The notes beneath the pieces are model-generated. The model had not been told where the DNA came from, did no database searches, and saw nothing but the letters and a program-made list of their open reading frames with translations. Positions 9,072 through 18,610 of a DNA stretch of 64,000 nucleotides are shown piece by piece. The stretch is from Devosia neptuniae (GTDB lineage: Bacteria > Pseudomonadota > Alphaproteobacteria > Rhizobiales > Devosiaceae): the NCBI RefSeq assembly GCF_025452235.1, contig NZ_CP104965.1, positions 2,910,501-2,974,500 on the forward strand, written 5' to 3'. Position numbers and translations under genes: made by a program. Numbering within the stretch: position 1 is the first letter of the stretch; each line of letters begins with the position of its first letter.

Positions 9072-9341
9072 AGTAATGTCTCCGTAAAGACGCCGGGACT
9101 GGCCCGGAATTGGCTGGTTTACAGATCGCGTCGTGTCGCAGGTCGTCTTCGAGATGCCGGCGCGGTCCAAACCTGCGAGTAGGAAGCTAGGACCGGAAAA
9201 ATGCCTTCTCAAGTTAAAGTAATTTAATTCCGCGCACGGGAAAACAGCCACAAAGTCATGGAGTTAGGCTTATCTTGGGCAGGGCAGTGTCGGCGCCGCG
9301 ATGATTGCGGCTTATGTTGGCGCATTGCGGCGGATTTGGCG

Positions 9342-10172
9342 CTAAGAGGCCTGTTTCCAGGCTTGGTATGCCAGCTCCCGCAGCATCAGGGATTCTTCCC
9401 AGCGGTCGGTGAGGTCTTCGCCATCCGCCCCGGAAATGGCGTAGGGCTGCGGCCCGAGTTCGCACACGAAAGTAAGCTCGGCATCGGCCGCCGCGCGGGC
9501 GCGCCAATCGGCGAAGCCAGCCGCCCACCAGGATACGAATTGGTCGACCCAGGGCCGATGCTGGGGATAGGCCAGCGGCAACTGCACCTGACCGCTGCCG
9601 GCAATGCGGCCATGAAAGGCCCAGGCGTGGGCAAGCATGGTCAGCATCTGCTGATTGGCCACGGCGTCGATCGGCAGCTCCATCTCGCGCGCCACCACAT
9701 AATGAGAAAGGTCCGCCAGGAGGCGAAGATCGGGATGCCGGTCGAGCAGTTCCAGGGTGAACAGCAGATCATTGGTCAGCCGGCCGCGATGGGTTTCGAT
9801 ATAGACGGGGACATCGGCCTGATCGATAAGCCGCTGGATGGCCCCGATCAGCCGCGAGGCTTCATCCAGGGTGCGCGGCAGCATCCTCAATTGCAGGTTG
9901 AGGTGATGCAGTCGGAAGCGGCTTGCACGGTCCAGCGCCGTTTCCACGTCGGCCAGGCTGGTGGGGATGCACAATCCTTCAAGGACCAAGCCTTCCGCAG
10001 TGGCGAGGGCGGCGGCGCGGCTTGCCGTTTCGTCGTCTTCCCACATCGTGCCGAAGCCATCGAACCCGGCCGCCTTGATGCGCGCGACATTGTCTTCGAG
10101 CGAGCGGTGGGCCGGGGCGCCGCGCAGGTTCTGCATGGCCCACAGGGACTGAAGCACGAGGAGTTTCTGCAT
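9342..10172 (-). CDS. Sugar phosphate isomerase/epimerase-like TIM-barrel protein
   Basis: 276 aa with the AP-endonuclease-2/xylose-isomerase-like barrel pattern: ARIKAAGFDGFGTMWEDDE near residue 30, HHLNLQLRML near 90, VPVYIETHRGR near 120 and LRLLADLSHYVV near 150. The Glu and His in IETHRGR and the Asp and His in LLADLSHY are the probable divalent metal ligands. The substrate is unknown. It is the last gene of a tightly packed minus-strand run beginning with purB, three bases after the preceding acetyltransferase. Confidence 0.8.
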   Translation of the reverse strand: MQKLLVLQSLWAMQNLRGAPAHRSLEDNVARIKAAGFDGFGTMWEDDETASRAAALATAEGLVLEGLCIPTSLADVETALDRASRFRLHHLNLQLRMLPRTLDEASRLIGAIQRLIDQADVPVYIETHRGRLTNDLLFTLELLDRHPDLRLLADLSHYVVAREMELPIDAVANQQMLTMLAHAWAFHGRIAGSGQVQLPLAYPQHRPWVDQFVSWWAAGFADWRARAAADAELTFVCELGPQPYAISGADGEDLTDRWEESLMLRELAYQAWKQAS

Positions 10173-10175
10173 TGT

Positions 10176-10586
10176 TCAGCCAATCCGCGTCGCCATGCCG
10201 ATCGAGGCGGGCATGACCGGTTCAAAGCCATATTTGGCGTAGAGGTGGCGCGCGTCACCATCAGCGATCAGGCTGACATAGGCGGTGGCCGGAGCATGCT
10301 GGCGCAGATGACCCATCAGGGCCGCCATGATCTGTTTGCCGAGGCCCTTGCCCTGATGGGCCGGTTCGACGGCGATATCGACGATCTGGAAAGCGGTGCC
10401 ACCATCGCCGATGACGCGGCCCATGCCCACCACGGCGGTGCCGTGGCGGATGATGACGGCGAACCAGCTATTGGGCAGGCCGGCTGCCGCCGCTTCCTGC
10501 GATTTGCCGCTGAGGCCCGCGACTTCGCGCAGGCGGCGGTAATCGGCAATGCTGGGCGTTTCGGCGGCGAGGACGTAGTCGGACAC
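10176..10586 (-). CDS. GNAT-family N-acetyltransferase
   Basis: 136 aa, about the minimal GNAT size. The acetyl-CoA binding motif A is visible as VDIAVEPAHQGKGLGKQIM near residue 70, followed by AxYVSLIADGDARHLYAKYGF, a typical motif B. The substrate cannot be predicted. It lies three bases after the serine hydrolase gene and three before the TIM-barrel gene, so all are likely in one mRNA. Confidence 0.88.
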   Translation of the reverse strand: MSDYVLAAETPSIADYRRLREVAGLSGKSQEAAAAGLPNSWFAVIIRHGTAVVGMGRVIGDGGTAFQIVDIAVEPAHQGKGLGKQIMAALMGHLRQHAPATAYVSLIADGDARHLYAKYGFEPVMPASIGMATRIG

Positions 10587-10589
10587 GGG

Positions 10590-11141
10590 TCAGATCCGTT
10601 GCATCAGGCGGGTGAACATCAGCAGTCCCTCGGGCCAGGGGCCGTGCCCGGAGGCGACGTTGATGTGCCCGACTTCGCCCGCCTGGTGGAAATCGGAACC
10701 CCAGCACGTGGCGAATTCGACGGCGCGGTCGATGCTGCACAGCGGATCATTGCTGGAGGCGACCAGCAGGGACGGGAAGGGTAGTGGATCGCGCGGGATG
10801 GGGCGGAAGGGATAGGTTTCTTCCGGCGCGTCGGGGCTGAGCTCGATATCGGGCGGCGCGACGAGAAAGGCACCGCGCACATTGGAATCGATCAGCCGGC
10901 TCGCCGTATGGGCCACAGCGATGCAGGAGAGCGAATGGGCGATCAGTACGACCGGGCGGGTGGCGAGCAGAATGGCCTGCTCGATGGTGGACACCCAATC
11001 GTCGAGGTCCGGCTCGTCCCAATCGGCCTGCTCGACAATGGCGGCATTGGACATGCGCTCGGCCCAGCGCAATTGCCAATGGCCGGGGCTGGAGCCGCCA
11101 AGGCCAGGCAGGATGAGGATGTCGGCTTCCGATATCTTCAT
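10590..11141 (-). CDS. RBBP9/YdeN-type serine hydrolase
   Basis: 183 aa single-domain alpha/beta hydrolase. The N-terminal ILILPGLGGSSPGHWQLRW is characteristic of the RBBP9/YdeN group. The nucleophile Ser is in VLIAHSLSC near residue 70, the acid Asp probably in ASSNDPLCS near 131, and the His in GEVGHINVASGHGPWPEG near 158. Its start overlaps the stop of the preceding GNAT gene by four bases. Confidence 0.9.
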   Translation of the reverse strand: MKISEADILILPGLGGSSPGHWQLRWAERMSNAAIVEQADWDEPDLDDWVSTIEQAILLATRPVVLIAHSLSCIAVAHTASRLIDSNVRGAFLVAPPDIELSPDAPEETYPFRPIPRDPLPFPSLLVASSNDPLCSIDRAVEFATCWGSDFHQAGEVGHINVASGHGPWPEGLLMFTRLMQRI

Positions 11142-11551
11142 GAGCGGTGGGTCCTGTCACGATAGAAGGCAGCATCGGTTTGGGTGAGGCCGATCTTTTT
11201 GTAAAAGCCCTCGGCGCCCGGCAGCGAGAGCAGCGCGATGGTCACGCCCGGCCCGAGGACTTCGGCCGCCTTGTCCATCAGCGTGCCACCGATGCCCTTG
11301 CCCTGATAGCTTTCGGCGACGGCGAGATCGGCGCAATAGCAGACCCAGTTCCAGTCCGTCATGCCGCGGAACAGCCCCACCAGCGTTCCATTGGTGTCAC
11401 GCGCCGTGACGATGATGTTGGAGCTGTCGAGATAGGCCTGCACCCGCTCGGTATTGCTCAGTGGCCTTGTCGGTCCCAGCGCCGACTGGCCGACGCAGGC
11501 AATGTATTCCTCGGCGGTCAGGCCGGTTTCCTGGGCGCAGATAATGCTCAT
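11138..11551 (-). CDS. GNAT-family N-acetyltransferase
   Basis: 137 aa. Motif A reads ADLAVAESYQGKGIGGTLMD near residue 75 and the C-terminal AEGFYKKIGL is typical of the fold. I place the start at the ATG at 11551 because it overlaps the purB stop in ATGA form; a much longer frame upstream is antisense noise from another frame of purB. Function inferred only at family level. Confidence 0.88.
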   Translation of the reverse strand: MSIICAQETGLTAEEYIACVGQSALGPTRPLSNTERVQAYLDSSNIIVTARDTNGTLVGLFRGMTDWNWVCYCADLAVAESYQGKGIGGTLMDKAAEVLGPGVTIALLSLPGAEGFYKKIGLTQTDAAFYRDRTHRS

Positions 11552-12876
11552 TTGAAGACCCGGCGGAAAATCGTATCGACATGCTTGAGATGGTAGGCAT
11601 CGTCGAACATGGCGTCGATTTGTGCGTCGCTCAGGCTGACTTCGGGGTCGGCCTTGAGGTTCTTGGCGAACTGGCCGGCGCGATCGCCGCGCATTTCCCA
11701 TACCTTCATGGCGTTGCGCTGCACGGCGGCATAGCTGTCCTCGCGGGAATAGCCGGCCTGGGTGAGGGCCAGCAGGACGCGCTGGGAATTGTGCAGGCCC
11801 CCGAGCAGGTCCAGATTCTTGCGCATGTTCTCGGGGTAGACGACCAGTTTGTCGATGACATTGGTCAGCCGGGCCAGGGCAAAATCGAGGGTGATCGTGC
11901 CATCGGGGGCGATCATGCGTTCGACCGAGGAGTGCGAAATATCGCGCTCGTGCCACAGCGCAACGTTTTCGAGCGCCGGGGTGACCATGCCGCGCACCAG
12001 GCGGGCGAGGCCCGTGAGGTTTTCCGTCAGCACCGGGTTGCGCTTGTGCGGCATGGCGGAGCTGCCCTTTTGGCCGGGAGAGAAGAATTCCTCGGCTTCG
12101 AGCACTTCGGTGCGCTGCAGGTGGCGGATTTCGACGGCAACGCGCTCGATGGAGCTGGCGACGACGCCCAGCGTAGCGAAGAACATGGCGTGGCGATCGC
12201 GCGGAATGACCTGGGTCGAGACCGGCTCGATGGCGAGGCCCAGCTTTTCGGCGACATATTCTTCGACCTGGGGGTCGATATTGGCGAAGCTGCCAATGGC
12301 CCCGGAAATGGCGGCGGTGGCGATTTCCGCGCGAGCGGCGACGAGGCGCGCCCGGTTGCGGGTGAATTCGGCATAGGCCTCGGCCAGCTTGACGCCGAAC
12401 GTGGTCGGCTCGGCATGAATACCGTGGCTGCGGCCGATGGTGATGGTGTCCTTATGCTCATAGGCGCGGCGCTTGAGTGCAGCGAGCAGGGCATCACAAT
12501 CGGCAATCAGGATATCGGCGGCGCGGGCCATTTGCACCGACAGGGTGGTGTCCAGAATGTCCGAGCTGGTCATGCCCTGATGCACGAAACGGGCGTCGGG
12601 GCCGACGATTTCGCTCAAATGGGTGAGGAAGGCGATGACGTCGTGCTTGGTGGTGCGCTCGATTTCGTCGATCCGCTCGACATCAAAGCCATAGTCACCC
12701 AGCTCTGCCTTGCGGGCATTCATCACGTCCCAGATTTTCTGGGCGGATTCCTTGGGGACGACGCCCAGTTCGGCCAGCTTGGTGGTGGCGTGAGCCTCGA
12801 TTTCAAACCAGATGGCGAAGCGGTTTTCGGCCGACCAATTGGCAACCATTTCGGGGCGGGAATAGCGCGGAATCAT
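11548..12876 (-). CDS. purB: Adenylosuccinate lyase
   Basis: Cleaves fumarate from SAICAR and adenylosuccinate, serving both IMP and AMP synthesis. 442 aa, close to the usual 430-460. The fumarase/aspartase signature GSSAMPHKRNP lies near residue 265 with the flexible catalytic loop Ser, and TSSDILDTTL near 105 and HGIHAEPTTFG near 145 are further active-site segments. The next gene overlaps its stop by four bases. purB is separated from the purC-purL run by about 5 kb. Confidence 0.97.
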   Translation of the reverse strand: MIPRYSRPEMVANWSAENRFAIWFEIEAHATTKLAELGVVPKESAQKIWDVMNARKAELGDYGFDVERIDEIERTTKHDVIAFLTHLSEIVGPDARFVHQGMTSSDILDTTLSVQMARAADILIADCDALLAALKRRAYEHKDTITIGRSHGIHAEPTTFGVKLAEAYAEFTRNRARLVAARAEIATAAISGAIGSFANIDPQVEEYVAEKLGLAIEPVSTQVIPRDRHAMFFATLGVVASSIERVAVEIRHLQRTEVLEAEEFFSPGQKGSSAMPHKRNPVLTENLTGLARLVRGMVTPALENVALWHERDISHSSVERMIAPDGTITLDFALARLTNVIDKLVVYPENMRKNLDLLGGLHNSQRVLLALTQAGYSREDSYAAVQRNAMKVWEMRGDRAGQFAKNLKADPEVSLSDAQIDAMFDDAYHLKHVDTIFRRVFK

Positions 12877-12906
12877 GGGCTTAGGCCTTCGCGTTCAGAA
12901 TTTGAA

Positions 12907-13578
12907 TCAGTGTGTGGCGGCGGCGCGGAGCGCAGCAATGCGGGAGGCATAGGTGGCCGGGTCGTTGCCAGCAAAAATGGACGAACCGGCGACGAAGACA
13001 TTGGCGCCGGCGCGGGCGATCTCCCCGATATTGTCCACGGTCACGCCGCCATCGACTTCCAGATCAATGGGGCGGGCGCCGATCAAGGCATGCGCCTGGC
13101 GCACCTTGTCCAGCGTGGCCGGAATAAAGGTCTGGCCGCCAAAGCCCGGGTTGATGGTCATGACGAGCAGCAGGTCGATATCGTCGAGCACGTGCTCGAT
13201 CGCCGACAGCGGAGTGGCCGGATTGATCGCGACACCAGCGCGCTTGCCCTCGGCCTTGATGGCCTGGAGGGAGCGATGCAGATGCTGGCCGGCTTCAGCA
13301 TGCACGGTAATGCTATCGGCGCCCGCCTTGGCGAAGGCGGCGATATAGGGATCGGCCGGCGCAATCATCAAATGGGTATCGAAGGGCTTGGCCGTATAGC
13401 TGCGGACCGCCGCCATGACCGGCATGCCAAAGGTGATATTGGGCACGAAATGGCCGTCCATCACATCGACATGGATATAATCGGCACCGGCCTTGTCGAT
13501 GGCTTCGATCTCGGCGCCCAGGCGCGCGAAATCGGCCGACAGAATCGATGGCGCAATGCGGATGGGTCGGGTGGTCAT
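12907..13578 (-). CDS. rpe: Ribulose-phosphate 3-epimerase
   Basis: Interconverts ribulose 5-phosphate and xylulose 5-phosphate in the pentose phosphate and, where present, Calvin pathways. 223 aa with normal family length. Motifs: [13 protein letters not shown] near the start (base Asp), [12 protein letters not shown] near residue 37 with metal ligands, [13 protein letters not shown] near 140 and DGGVTVDN near 175. It lies 30 bases upstream of purB on the same strand and may share its transcript. Confidence 0.97.
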   Translation of the reverse strand: MTTRPIRIAPSILSADFARLGAEIEAIDKAGADYIHVDVMDGHFVPNITFGMPVMAAVRSYTAKPFDTHLMIAPADPYIAAFAKAGADSITVHAEAGQHLHRSLQAIKAEGKRAGVAINPATPLSAIEHVLDDIDLLLVMTINPGFGGQTFIPATLDKVRQAHALIGARPIDLEVDGGVTVDNIGEIARAGANVFVAGSSIFAGNDPATYASRIAALRAAATH

Positions 13579-13647
13579 GGGTGGGCACCTCGGCCGGAAC
13601 GGGATGAGGTTGCTATAGGGCGCGCGCGAACGGGGGGCAAGGGGAGG

Positions 13648-13674
13648 GGCTTTCCGTTCACCGAACGGAAAGCC
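13648..13674 (-). terminator. Perfect 12 bp hairpin after the secreted hydrolase gene
   Basis: GGCTTTCCGTTC (13648-13659) and GAACGGAAAGCC (13663-13674) with a 3 base loop, lying 39 bases beyond the stop of the minus-strand hydrolase gene. No clear T-tract follows on that strand, so it may end transcription weakly or stabilise the mRNA end. Confidence 0.55.
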
Positions 13675-13712
13675 TTCTTGTATTGAAGAAATGCGTGTCC
13701 GGGGGTACTGGC

Positions 13713-14603
13713 TTACTTCAGGTTCTCGGCAAAGAAATCAGCGAACGAACTCTCCACCAGCGCTGATACATCCGGCTGGTCGCTGTAAAAGCCGTAGCCG
13801 TGGTCAGCCTCAGGTACGAGCACAATGCTGGCCTTGGGATAGGCAGCAACCACCGCTTCGTTGACCGCAGCCGGAACCACCACGTCCTTGTCGCCGTGAA
13901 CAACCAGCATGGGACCTTTATAGGCGCTGATGGCGTCCAACGGCTTGGAGGCGATCAGTTCGTCAAACCAGGTCTTGCTGAGCTTTTGCTCCTGCCCATA
14001 CTGGGTTGTGTAGTCGGCATAGCCCTTGTCGGTCGAGGCCTCGGCATAGAGGCGCGCATATTCCTCCGGGCCGCCGAAGAAGCCCTGCAGCAGCTCTTCG
14101 CCCCAATTGGCGGAGGGTGCCAGCAGCCCCACGGCCTTGTAGGGATTGTCTGGCGAGCCGGCGATAGTCAGCGCGATACGGCCGCCCATGCTGTAGCCCA
14201 AAATCCCGAGCTTGCCGGGGTCTACGGGATAGTTTTCGAGCATATAGGCGAGGCTGGCATTGGAGTCCGAGATCATGTTGGACAAATAGCCCTCGGTGAA
14301 GGATTCCTTGCTGTCGCCGTTGCCGGGGAAATCCATGCGGATGGTCAGGATACCGGCATCGGCCAGGGCCTTGGCGAGACGGGCAAAGCCACCGCCTTCC
14401 TGCCGGCCGCCACCGTGGCCGTGATTCATCACCACTGCCGGAAAGGGACCGTCGCCATCGGGAATGACCACCGTGGCCGGAACAGCGCGGGCGCCGTTCA
14501 TCACCGTGATATCTGTGCTGGTTTCGGCCCGGGCGGCGGAACCGGCGGAGAGGGAGAGCGAGGCGGCTACCAGGATCGTCATTGCGGCTTTCACGGCTTG
14601 CAT
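13713..14603 (-). CDS. Secreted dienelactone-hydrolase-like alpha/beta hydrolase
   Basis: 296 aa. Residues 1-26 form a Sec signal peptide ([20 protein letters not shown], then AARAE), so the enzyme acts in the periplasm. The fold marks are [15 protein letters not shown] (oxyanion region), the nucleophile in [14 protein letters not shown] near residue 135, the acid Asp in [11 protein letters not shown] near 232 and the His in EADHGYGFY near 265. The ATG at 14603 has AGGGAA ahead of it; an ATG eleven codons earlier is less likely. Substrate unknown. Confidence 0.87.
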   Translation of the reverse strand: MQAVKAAMTILVAASLSLSAGSAARAETSTDITVMNGARAVPATVVIPDGDGPFPAVVMNHGHGGGRQEGGGFARLAKALADAGILTIRMDFPGNGDSKESFTEGYLSNMISDSNASLAYMLENYPVDPGKLGILGYSMGGRIALTIAGSPDNPYKAVGLLAPSANWGEELLQGFFGGPEEYARLYAEASTDKGYADYTTQYGQEQKLSKTWFDELIASKPLDAISAYKGPMLVVHGDKDVVVPAAVNEAVVAAYPKASIVLVPEADHGYGFYSDQPDVSALVESSFADFFAENLK

Positions 14604-14813
14604 ATTATTGGTTGTTCCCTTTGAAACTCTTGGCAAAATCCCACTCGCTGACGAAGAGTGGCCCTTCGCGTGCGCTTGTCAACAGCGGGCCCCCGGTAGC
14701 GGATAATCTGTTCGCCCCCGCCGCCGTCCGCTTCACAAACCGGCGATGCGGCGAAGCCGCGCATTGCTTTGCAAACACTTCGGGTTAGAAACAGCGCACA
14801 AAAGGAGCGTCGG

Positions 14814-15548
14814 TTGGAATTTTCATTGCCCATGGTGTTCGGCGCCGGCGTGCTGAGCTTTCTCAGCCCCTGCGTGCTGCCGCTGGTGCCGCCCTATCTC
14901 ACCTATATGAGCGGGGCGAGTTTTGACCAATTGCGGGCCGATGGGACCGGTGCGGCCGCGTTGCAGCGGCGGGTGGCTTTCACCTCGCTGTTCTTCATCC
15001 TGGGCTTTGCGGTGGTGTTCGTGCTGTTGGGCGCGACCGCTACGGTATTCGGGCAGGCTTTCCGGCAGGCGCTACCGATCCTGACGCCGGTCGCGGGTAT
15101 CATGATCATCGCCATGGGCCTGCATTTCATCGGCGTCTATCGCATTGGCCTCTTGGACCGGCAGGTTCGGCACAATGGGCCAGGCGTGGCGAGCGGGCCG
15201 CTGGGCGGGTTTTTGCTGGGGCTGGCCTTCGCCATTGGCTGGACGCCCTGCATCGGGCCGGTGCTGGCGGCGGTGTTGTCGGTGGCGGCGAGCAAGAGCA
15301 CTGCGCTGGAAGGAGCCTCGTTGCTGGGGCTTTATTCGCTGGGGCTGGGCGTGCCGTTCTTTCTGGCCGGCATTGCCATCGGGCCGTTCCTGACCTTCTT
15401 CAACAGCTTCAAGCGCCATCTGCATACGGTGGAGCGGGTGATGGGCGTGTTGCTGGTGATTACCGGCGTTTTGTTCCTCACCGGCAATTTCACCCGGCTG
15501 TCCTACTGGTTCCTCGAGACATTCCCCGTGCTGGCCAATTTCGGCTGA
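14814..15548 (+). CDS. ccdA: CcdA-type cytochrome c biogenesis / thiol transporter protein
   Basis: Passes reducing power across the inner membrane for cytochrome c maturation and periplasmic thiol reduction. 244 aa with six predicted helices. The two redox Cys are visible in LSFLSPCVLPLVPPY near residue 20 and in GWTPCIGPVLAA near 147, each followed by Pro-rich breaks typical of the DsbD/CcdA family. I place the start at TTG 14814 because AAAGGAGCG lies seven bases upstream. It is divergent from the secreted hydrolase gene. Confidence 0.93.
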   Translation: MEFSLPMVFGAGVLSFLSPCVLPLVPPYLTYMSGASFDQLRADGTGAAALQRRVAFTSLFFILGFAVVFVLLGATATVFGQAFRQALPILTPVAGIMIIAMGLHFIGVYRIGLLDRQVRHNGPGVASGPLGGFLLGLAFAIGWTPCIGPVLAAVLSVAASKSTALEGASLLGLYSLGLGVPFFLAGIAIGPFLTFFNSFKRHLHTVERVMGVLLVITGVLFLTGNFTRLSYWFLETFPVLANFG

Positions 15549-15634
15549 CAGTAATCTCCGCTTAACCGCATGACGCGGCTTTTGCCGCTACGGTGTTTTG
15601 CTAGGCTCTTGTTTAGCTCTGATTCATTGTCCCA

Positions 15635-16930
15635 ATGCAAAGTGCTGCCGGAGATTGCAGGGGGCGGGAACTGATACTCAACGCGGCACTATCGGCGCTG
15701 CCGGAAACGGCATCGGACACACCTACCGCATCCGGCTTTGCCGTGGCGGGGCTTGATCTGTCGCGCGCGGATATCGCCGCCAGTGTCAGCCATGACATTG
15801 AGGCGGTCGAAACCGTGTGGCGGGCCCTGTCGGCCAACGGCATCGAATCGCCGGGCCAGAGCTATGATTTCATCCGTCTGTGGATCAGGGACCGCCGTAT
15901 CGCGCCGGCCGATCAGCGCTTTGTCGTTGGCACGCTGGATGGCCAGCCCGTGGCGCTGCTGCCGCTACACCGCAAGACGGTGCGCGGCGTGCCGGTCTTT
16001 ACCTGGTTTCCGGGCGCCCATGCCGGTTGCTATGCGCCCGTGGCCGATATTCCAAAGCTTGCGGCCCTGGGTCCCGCGGGGCGTGCCGCGCTCTGGCAGG
16101 CGATGATCGGCCAGTTGAGCGGTGCCGACCTGGTCTATCTGCGCTCGATTCCCATCGAAGTGGATGGCCAAGCCGGCCTGTTTGATGAACTGGGATCGAC
16201 CCTCACCGTCGAAACGCTCTACCGTTCGCAATATTCCAGCTGGGAAGAATGCGACAAGCTGCAGCGCAGCAAATCGCGCCGCAAGCATGACCGGCAGCAG
16301 GGCGACCGGCTGGCCGCCATGGGCGAGGTCGGGTTCGAAGAAATCCGTAATGGCGGCGATATGCGCCAGGCCATCGAAACCATGTTTGTGCAGCGCGCCG
16401 CGCGCTTCAAGGTCATGGGGGTGCGCGATCCTTTCGTGCATGACCGGCTGACCGATTTTTATCACGCCATGGCGGCGCAAGGCTCGGGCGTGGATGTGCG
16501 GCTGCATGTCTTGCGGCTCAACGACGCCATCGTGGCGGTGCGCTACAACGTCGTCCACAACGACCGCATGTTCTGCCTGATTTCCTCGATGAGCGACGAT
16601 CCGGCCATCCAGAACGGCTCCCCGGGCAAGCAATGCCTGCTGCGGGTTATGCAGACCGTGTTCGACCAAGGCATGCGCGTGTTCGACATGGGCAGCGGCT
16701 TTACCGACGAGAAGCGGCATTGGTGCAATGTGCAGACGCCGATGCGCCAGCACTATATCGGGCTCAATGCGCGGGGCACCCAGATCGTGGGGCTGCACCA
16801 GACCTTCCAGAAGGCGCGGGCCAGTATCAAGGCTAACAAGCAGCTCAAAGCCGCGGTGCGCAATATCCAGGCGCTGATCTACCGGCTGAGCGGCCGCAAG
16901 ACCGTCGAGACCGCCGAAAAATCAGATTAG
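15635..16930 (+). CDS. CelD/BioF2-like GNAT acyltransferase
   Basis: 431 aa, resembling the acetyltransferase group seen in CelD and exopolysaccharide loci. Visible features: WRALSANGIESPGQSYDFI near residue 65, a basic segment LQRSKSRRKHDRQQGDR near 210, and VFDMGSGFTDEKRHWCN near 350, a typical ending of the second GNAT-like half. Likely cytoplasmic; the acceptor is unknown, with cell envelope polysaccharide or peptidoglycan precursors the usual guesses. The start is uncertain: no strong ribosome site precedes the ATG at 15635, and a GGGGGCGGG lies 15-20 bases inside. It converges on radC with a 9 base overlap of the coding ends. Confidence 0.82.
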   Translation: MQSAAGDCRGRELILNAALSALPETASDTPTASGFAVAGLDLSRADIAASVSHDIEAVETVWRALSANGIESPGQSYDFIRLWIRDRRIAPADQRFVVGTLDGQPVALLPLHRKTVRGVPVFTWFPGAHAGCYAPVADIPKLAALGPAGRAALWQAMIGQLSGADLVYLRSIPIEVDGQAGLFDELGSTLTVETLYRSQYSSWEECDKLQRSKSRRKHDRQQGDRLAAMGEVGFEEIRNGGDMRQAIETMFVQRAARFKVMGVRDPFVHDRLTDFYHAMAAQGSGVDVRLHVLRLNDAIVAVRYNVVHNDRMFCLISSMSDDPAIQNGSPGKQCLLRVMQTVFDQGMRVFDMGSGFTDEKRHWCNVQTPMRQHYIGLNARGTQIVGLHQTFQKARASIKANKQLKAAVRNIQALIYRLSGRKTVETAEKSD

Positions 16931-17650
16931 CTTGAGGCCGCGCAGCGAGGTGTGGCCGGCCTTGCCGATGATCAGGTGATCATGCAGCGTGATGCCGAGT
17001 GGCTTGGCGATATCAGCGATTTCCTTGGTCATCCGCACATCGGCGGAGGAGGGCGCGGGGTCGCCCGAGGGGTGATTATGCACCAGGATCAGCGCGGTGG
17101 CCGATAGCTCGAGCGTGCGCTTGATCACCTCGCGCGGATAGACCGGGGTGTGATCGACCGTGCCGGTCTGCTGCACCTCGTCGGCGATCAGCCGGTTTTT
17201 CTTGTCCAGAAACAGAATGCGGAACTGTTCGATGGTTTCGTAGGCCATCTGGCTGTTGCAATAGTCGATCAGCTGCGACCAGGAGCTCAGGATCGGCTTT
17301 TCGGTGGCGATGCGGTCGCGGCCGAAGCGGGCGGCAACGGCCTGGATGACCTTGATATGGGCAACGGACGTGGCGCCCAGCCCATCGATTTTTTCCAACC
17401 GCGCCTGGCTGGCGTTGAACACGCCCGAAAAGGTGCCGAATTCGCGCAGCAGCGTCTTGGCCAATGCCTTGGTGTCGCGGCGCGGCACGACGAGCTGCAG
17501 GATCAGCTCCAGCAATTCGTAATCTTCGAGCGCGTCGCCGCCCACCTTGAGAAAGCGCTCGCGCACCCGCTGGCGGTGGCCGGCGTGATCATCAATGGGC
17601 GAAGGGGCGGGAAACGAGGCTTCCGAGAGTTCGTCCGGCCGATCGCTCAT
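16922..17650 (-). CDS. radC: RadC/JAMM-domain protein
   Basis: 242 aa. A helix-hairpin-helix region (GLGATSVAHIKVIQAV, residues 90-105) precedes a JAB1/MPN metalloprotein core with HNHPSGDPAPS at 191-201, which holds the zinc ligands. Despite its name, RadC has no established role in repair. Its ATG shares one base with the map stop (TGATG), so the two genes are translationally coupled. Confidence 0.95.
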   Translation of the reverse strand: MSDRPDELSEASFPAPSPIDDHAGHRQRVRERFLKVGGDALEDYELLELILQLVVPRRDTKALAKTLLREFGTFSGVFNASQARLEKIDGLGATSVAHIKVIQAVAARFGRDRIATEKPILSSWSQLIDYCNSQMAYETIEQFRILFLDKKNRLIADEVQQTGTVDHTPVYPREVIKRTLELSATALILVHNHPSGDPAPSSADVRMTKEIADIAKPLGITLHDHLIIGKAGHTSLRGLKLI

Positions 17651-18483
17651 CAGGCGGCCCGCGCAGCGAGCGGGTTGAACAGCCCACCGGGGGAGAGCGT
17701 AAAAATCTCGCAGCCGGTTTCGGTGATGCCGATGGAGTGCTCGGCCTGCGAGGACAAGGTGCGATCGCGGGTCACGGCGGTCCAGCCATCCGACAGGATT
17801 TTGACGTGCGGGCGCCCCAGATTGATCATCGGCTCGATGGTGAAGATCATGCCCGGCTTGAGCGGCACCCCGGTGCCGGGCACGCCGAAATGCAGAATAT
17901 TGGGCTCGTCATGGAACAGGCGCCCCACACCATGGCCAACGAAATCGCGCACCACGCTCATGCGTTCGCCCTCTGCCACGGCCTGGATGGCAGCGCCGAT
18001 ATCGCCGGTGGTATTGCCCGGCTTGGCGGCGGCAATACCCGCCTCAAGCCCCTCATAGGTGACTTCAATCAGCCGCTCCGCCTTGCGGGAAATTTCGCCC
18101 ACCGGATACATGCGGCTGGAATCGCCATACCAGCCATCGACGATCAGCGTCAGGTCGATATTGACGATATCGCCTTCGCGCAGCGGCCGTTCGTCGGGAA
18201 TGCCGTGGCACACGACATGGTTGATCGAGGTGCAGAGCGAGTGGCGATAACCCTTGTAGAAAATGGTGGCCGGGATGGCGCCATTGTCGCGCGCGAATTC
18301 ATAGGCGACCCGATCGATGGTGGAGGTGGGCACGCCTGCCTCGACATAGTCGACCAGGATATCGAGTGCCTGCGCCGTCAGCTGACCCGCCTTGCGCATG
18401 CCGATAAAGCCTTCCTCGCCATGCAGCGGGATGACGCCAGCGGTGCGGCGGGCTTTGGAACTGGCATCGACATAGGTGGTCAT
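17650..18483 (-). CDS. map: Methionine aminopeptidase, type I
   Basis: Removes the initiator Met from nascent proteins. 277 aa. All five metal ligand positions can be read: the two Asp in NIDLTLIVDGWYGDSSRMY (near residues 110-122), the His in FVGHGVGRLFHDEP near 183, the Glu in MIFTIEPMIN near 217 and the Glu in SQAEHSI near 248. Upstream, a 127 base gap separates it from the divergent MoaB/CinA-type gene. First gene of the map-radC pair. Confidence 0.97.
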   Translation of the reverse strand: MTTYVDASSKARRTAGVIPLHGEEGFIGMRKAGQLTAQALDILVDYVEAGVPTSTIDRVAYEFARDNGAIPATIFYKGYRHSLCTSINHVVCHGIPDERPLREGDIVNIDLTLIVDGWYGDSSRMYPVGEISRKAERLIEVTYEGLEAGIAAAKPGNTTGDIGAAIQAVAEGERMSVVRDFVGHGVGRLFHDEPNILHFGVPGTGVPLKPGMIFTIEPMINLGRPHVKILSDGWTAVTRDRTLSSQAEHSIGITETGCEIFTLSPGGLFNPLAARAA

Positions 18484-18610
18484 CTAGAACTCCGCAGGAA
18501 ACGCCATAAACTTAGTCGCTCGTTTTGCCGATGGGAAGGGCGACACACTTGCTTGACGCGGTTATCGGGGGCGGGCATTGCTGGCTGACAGCAAGCCACG
18601 GATTTTTACC

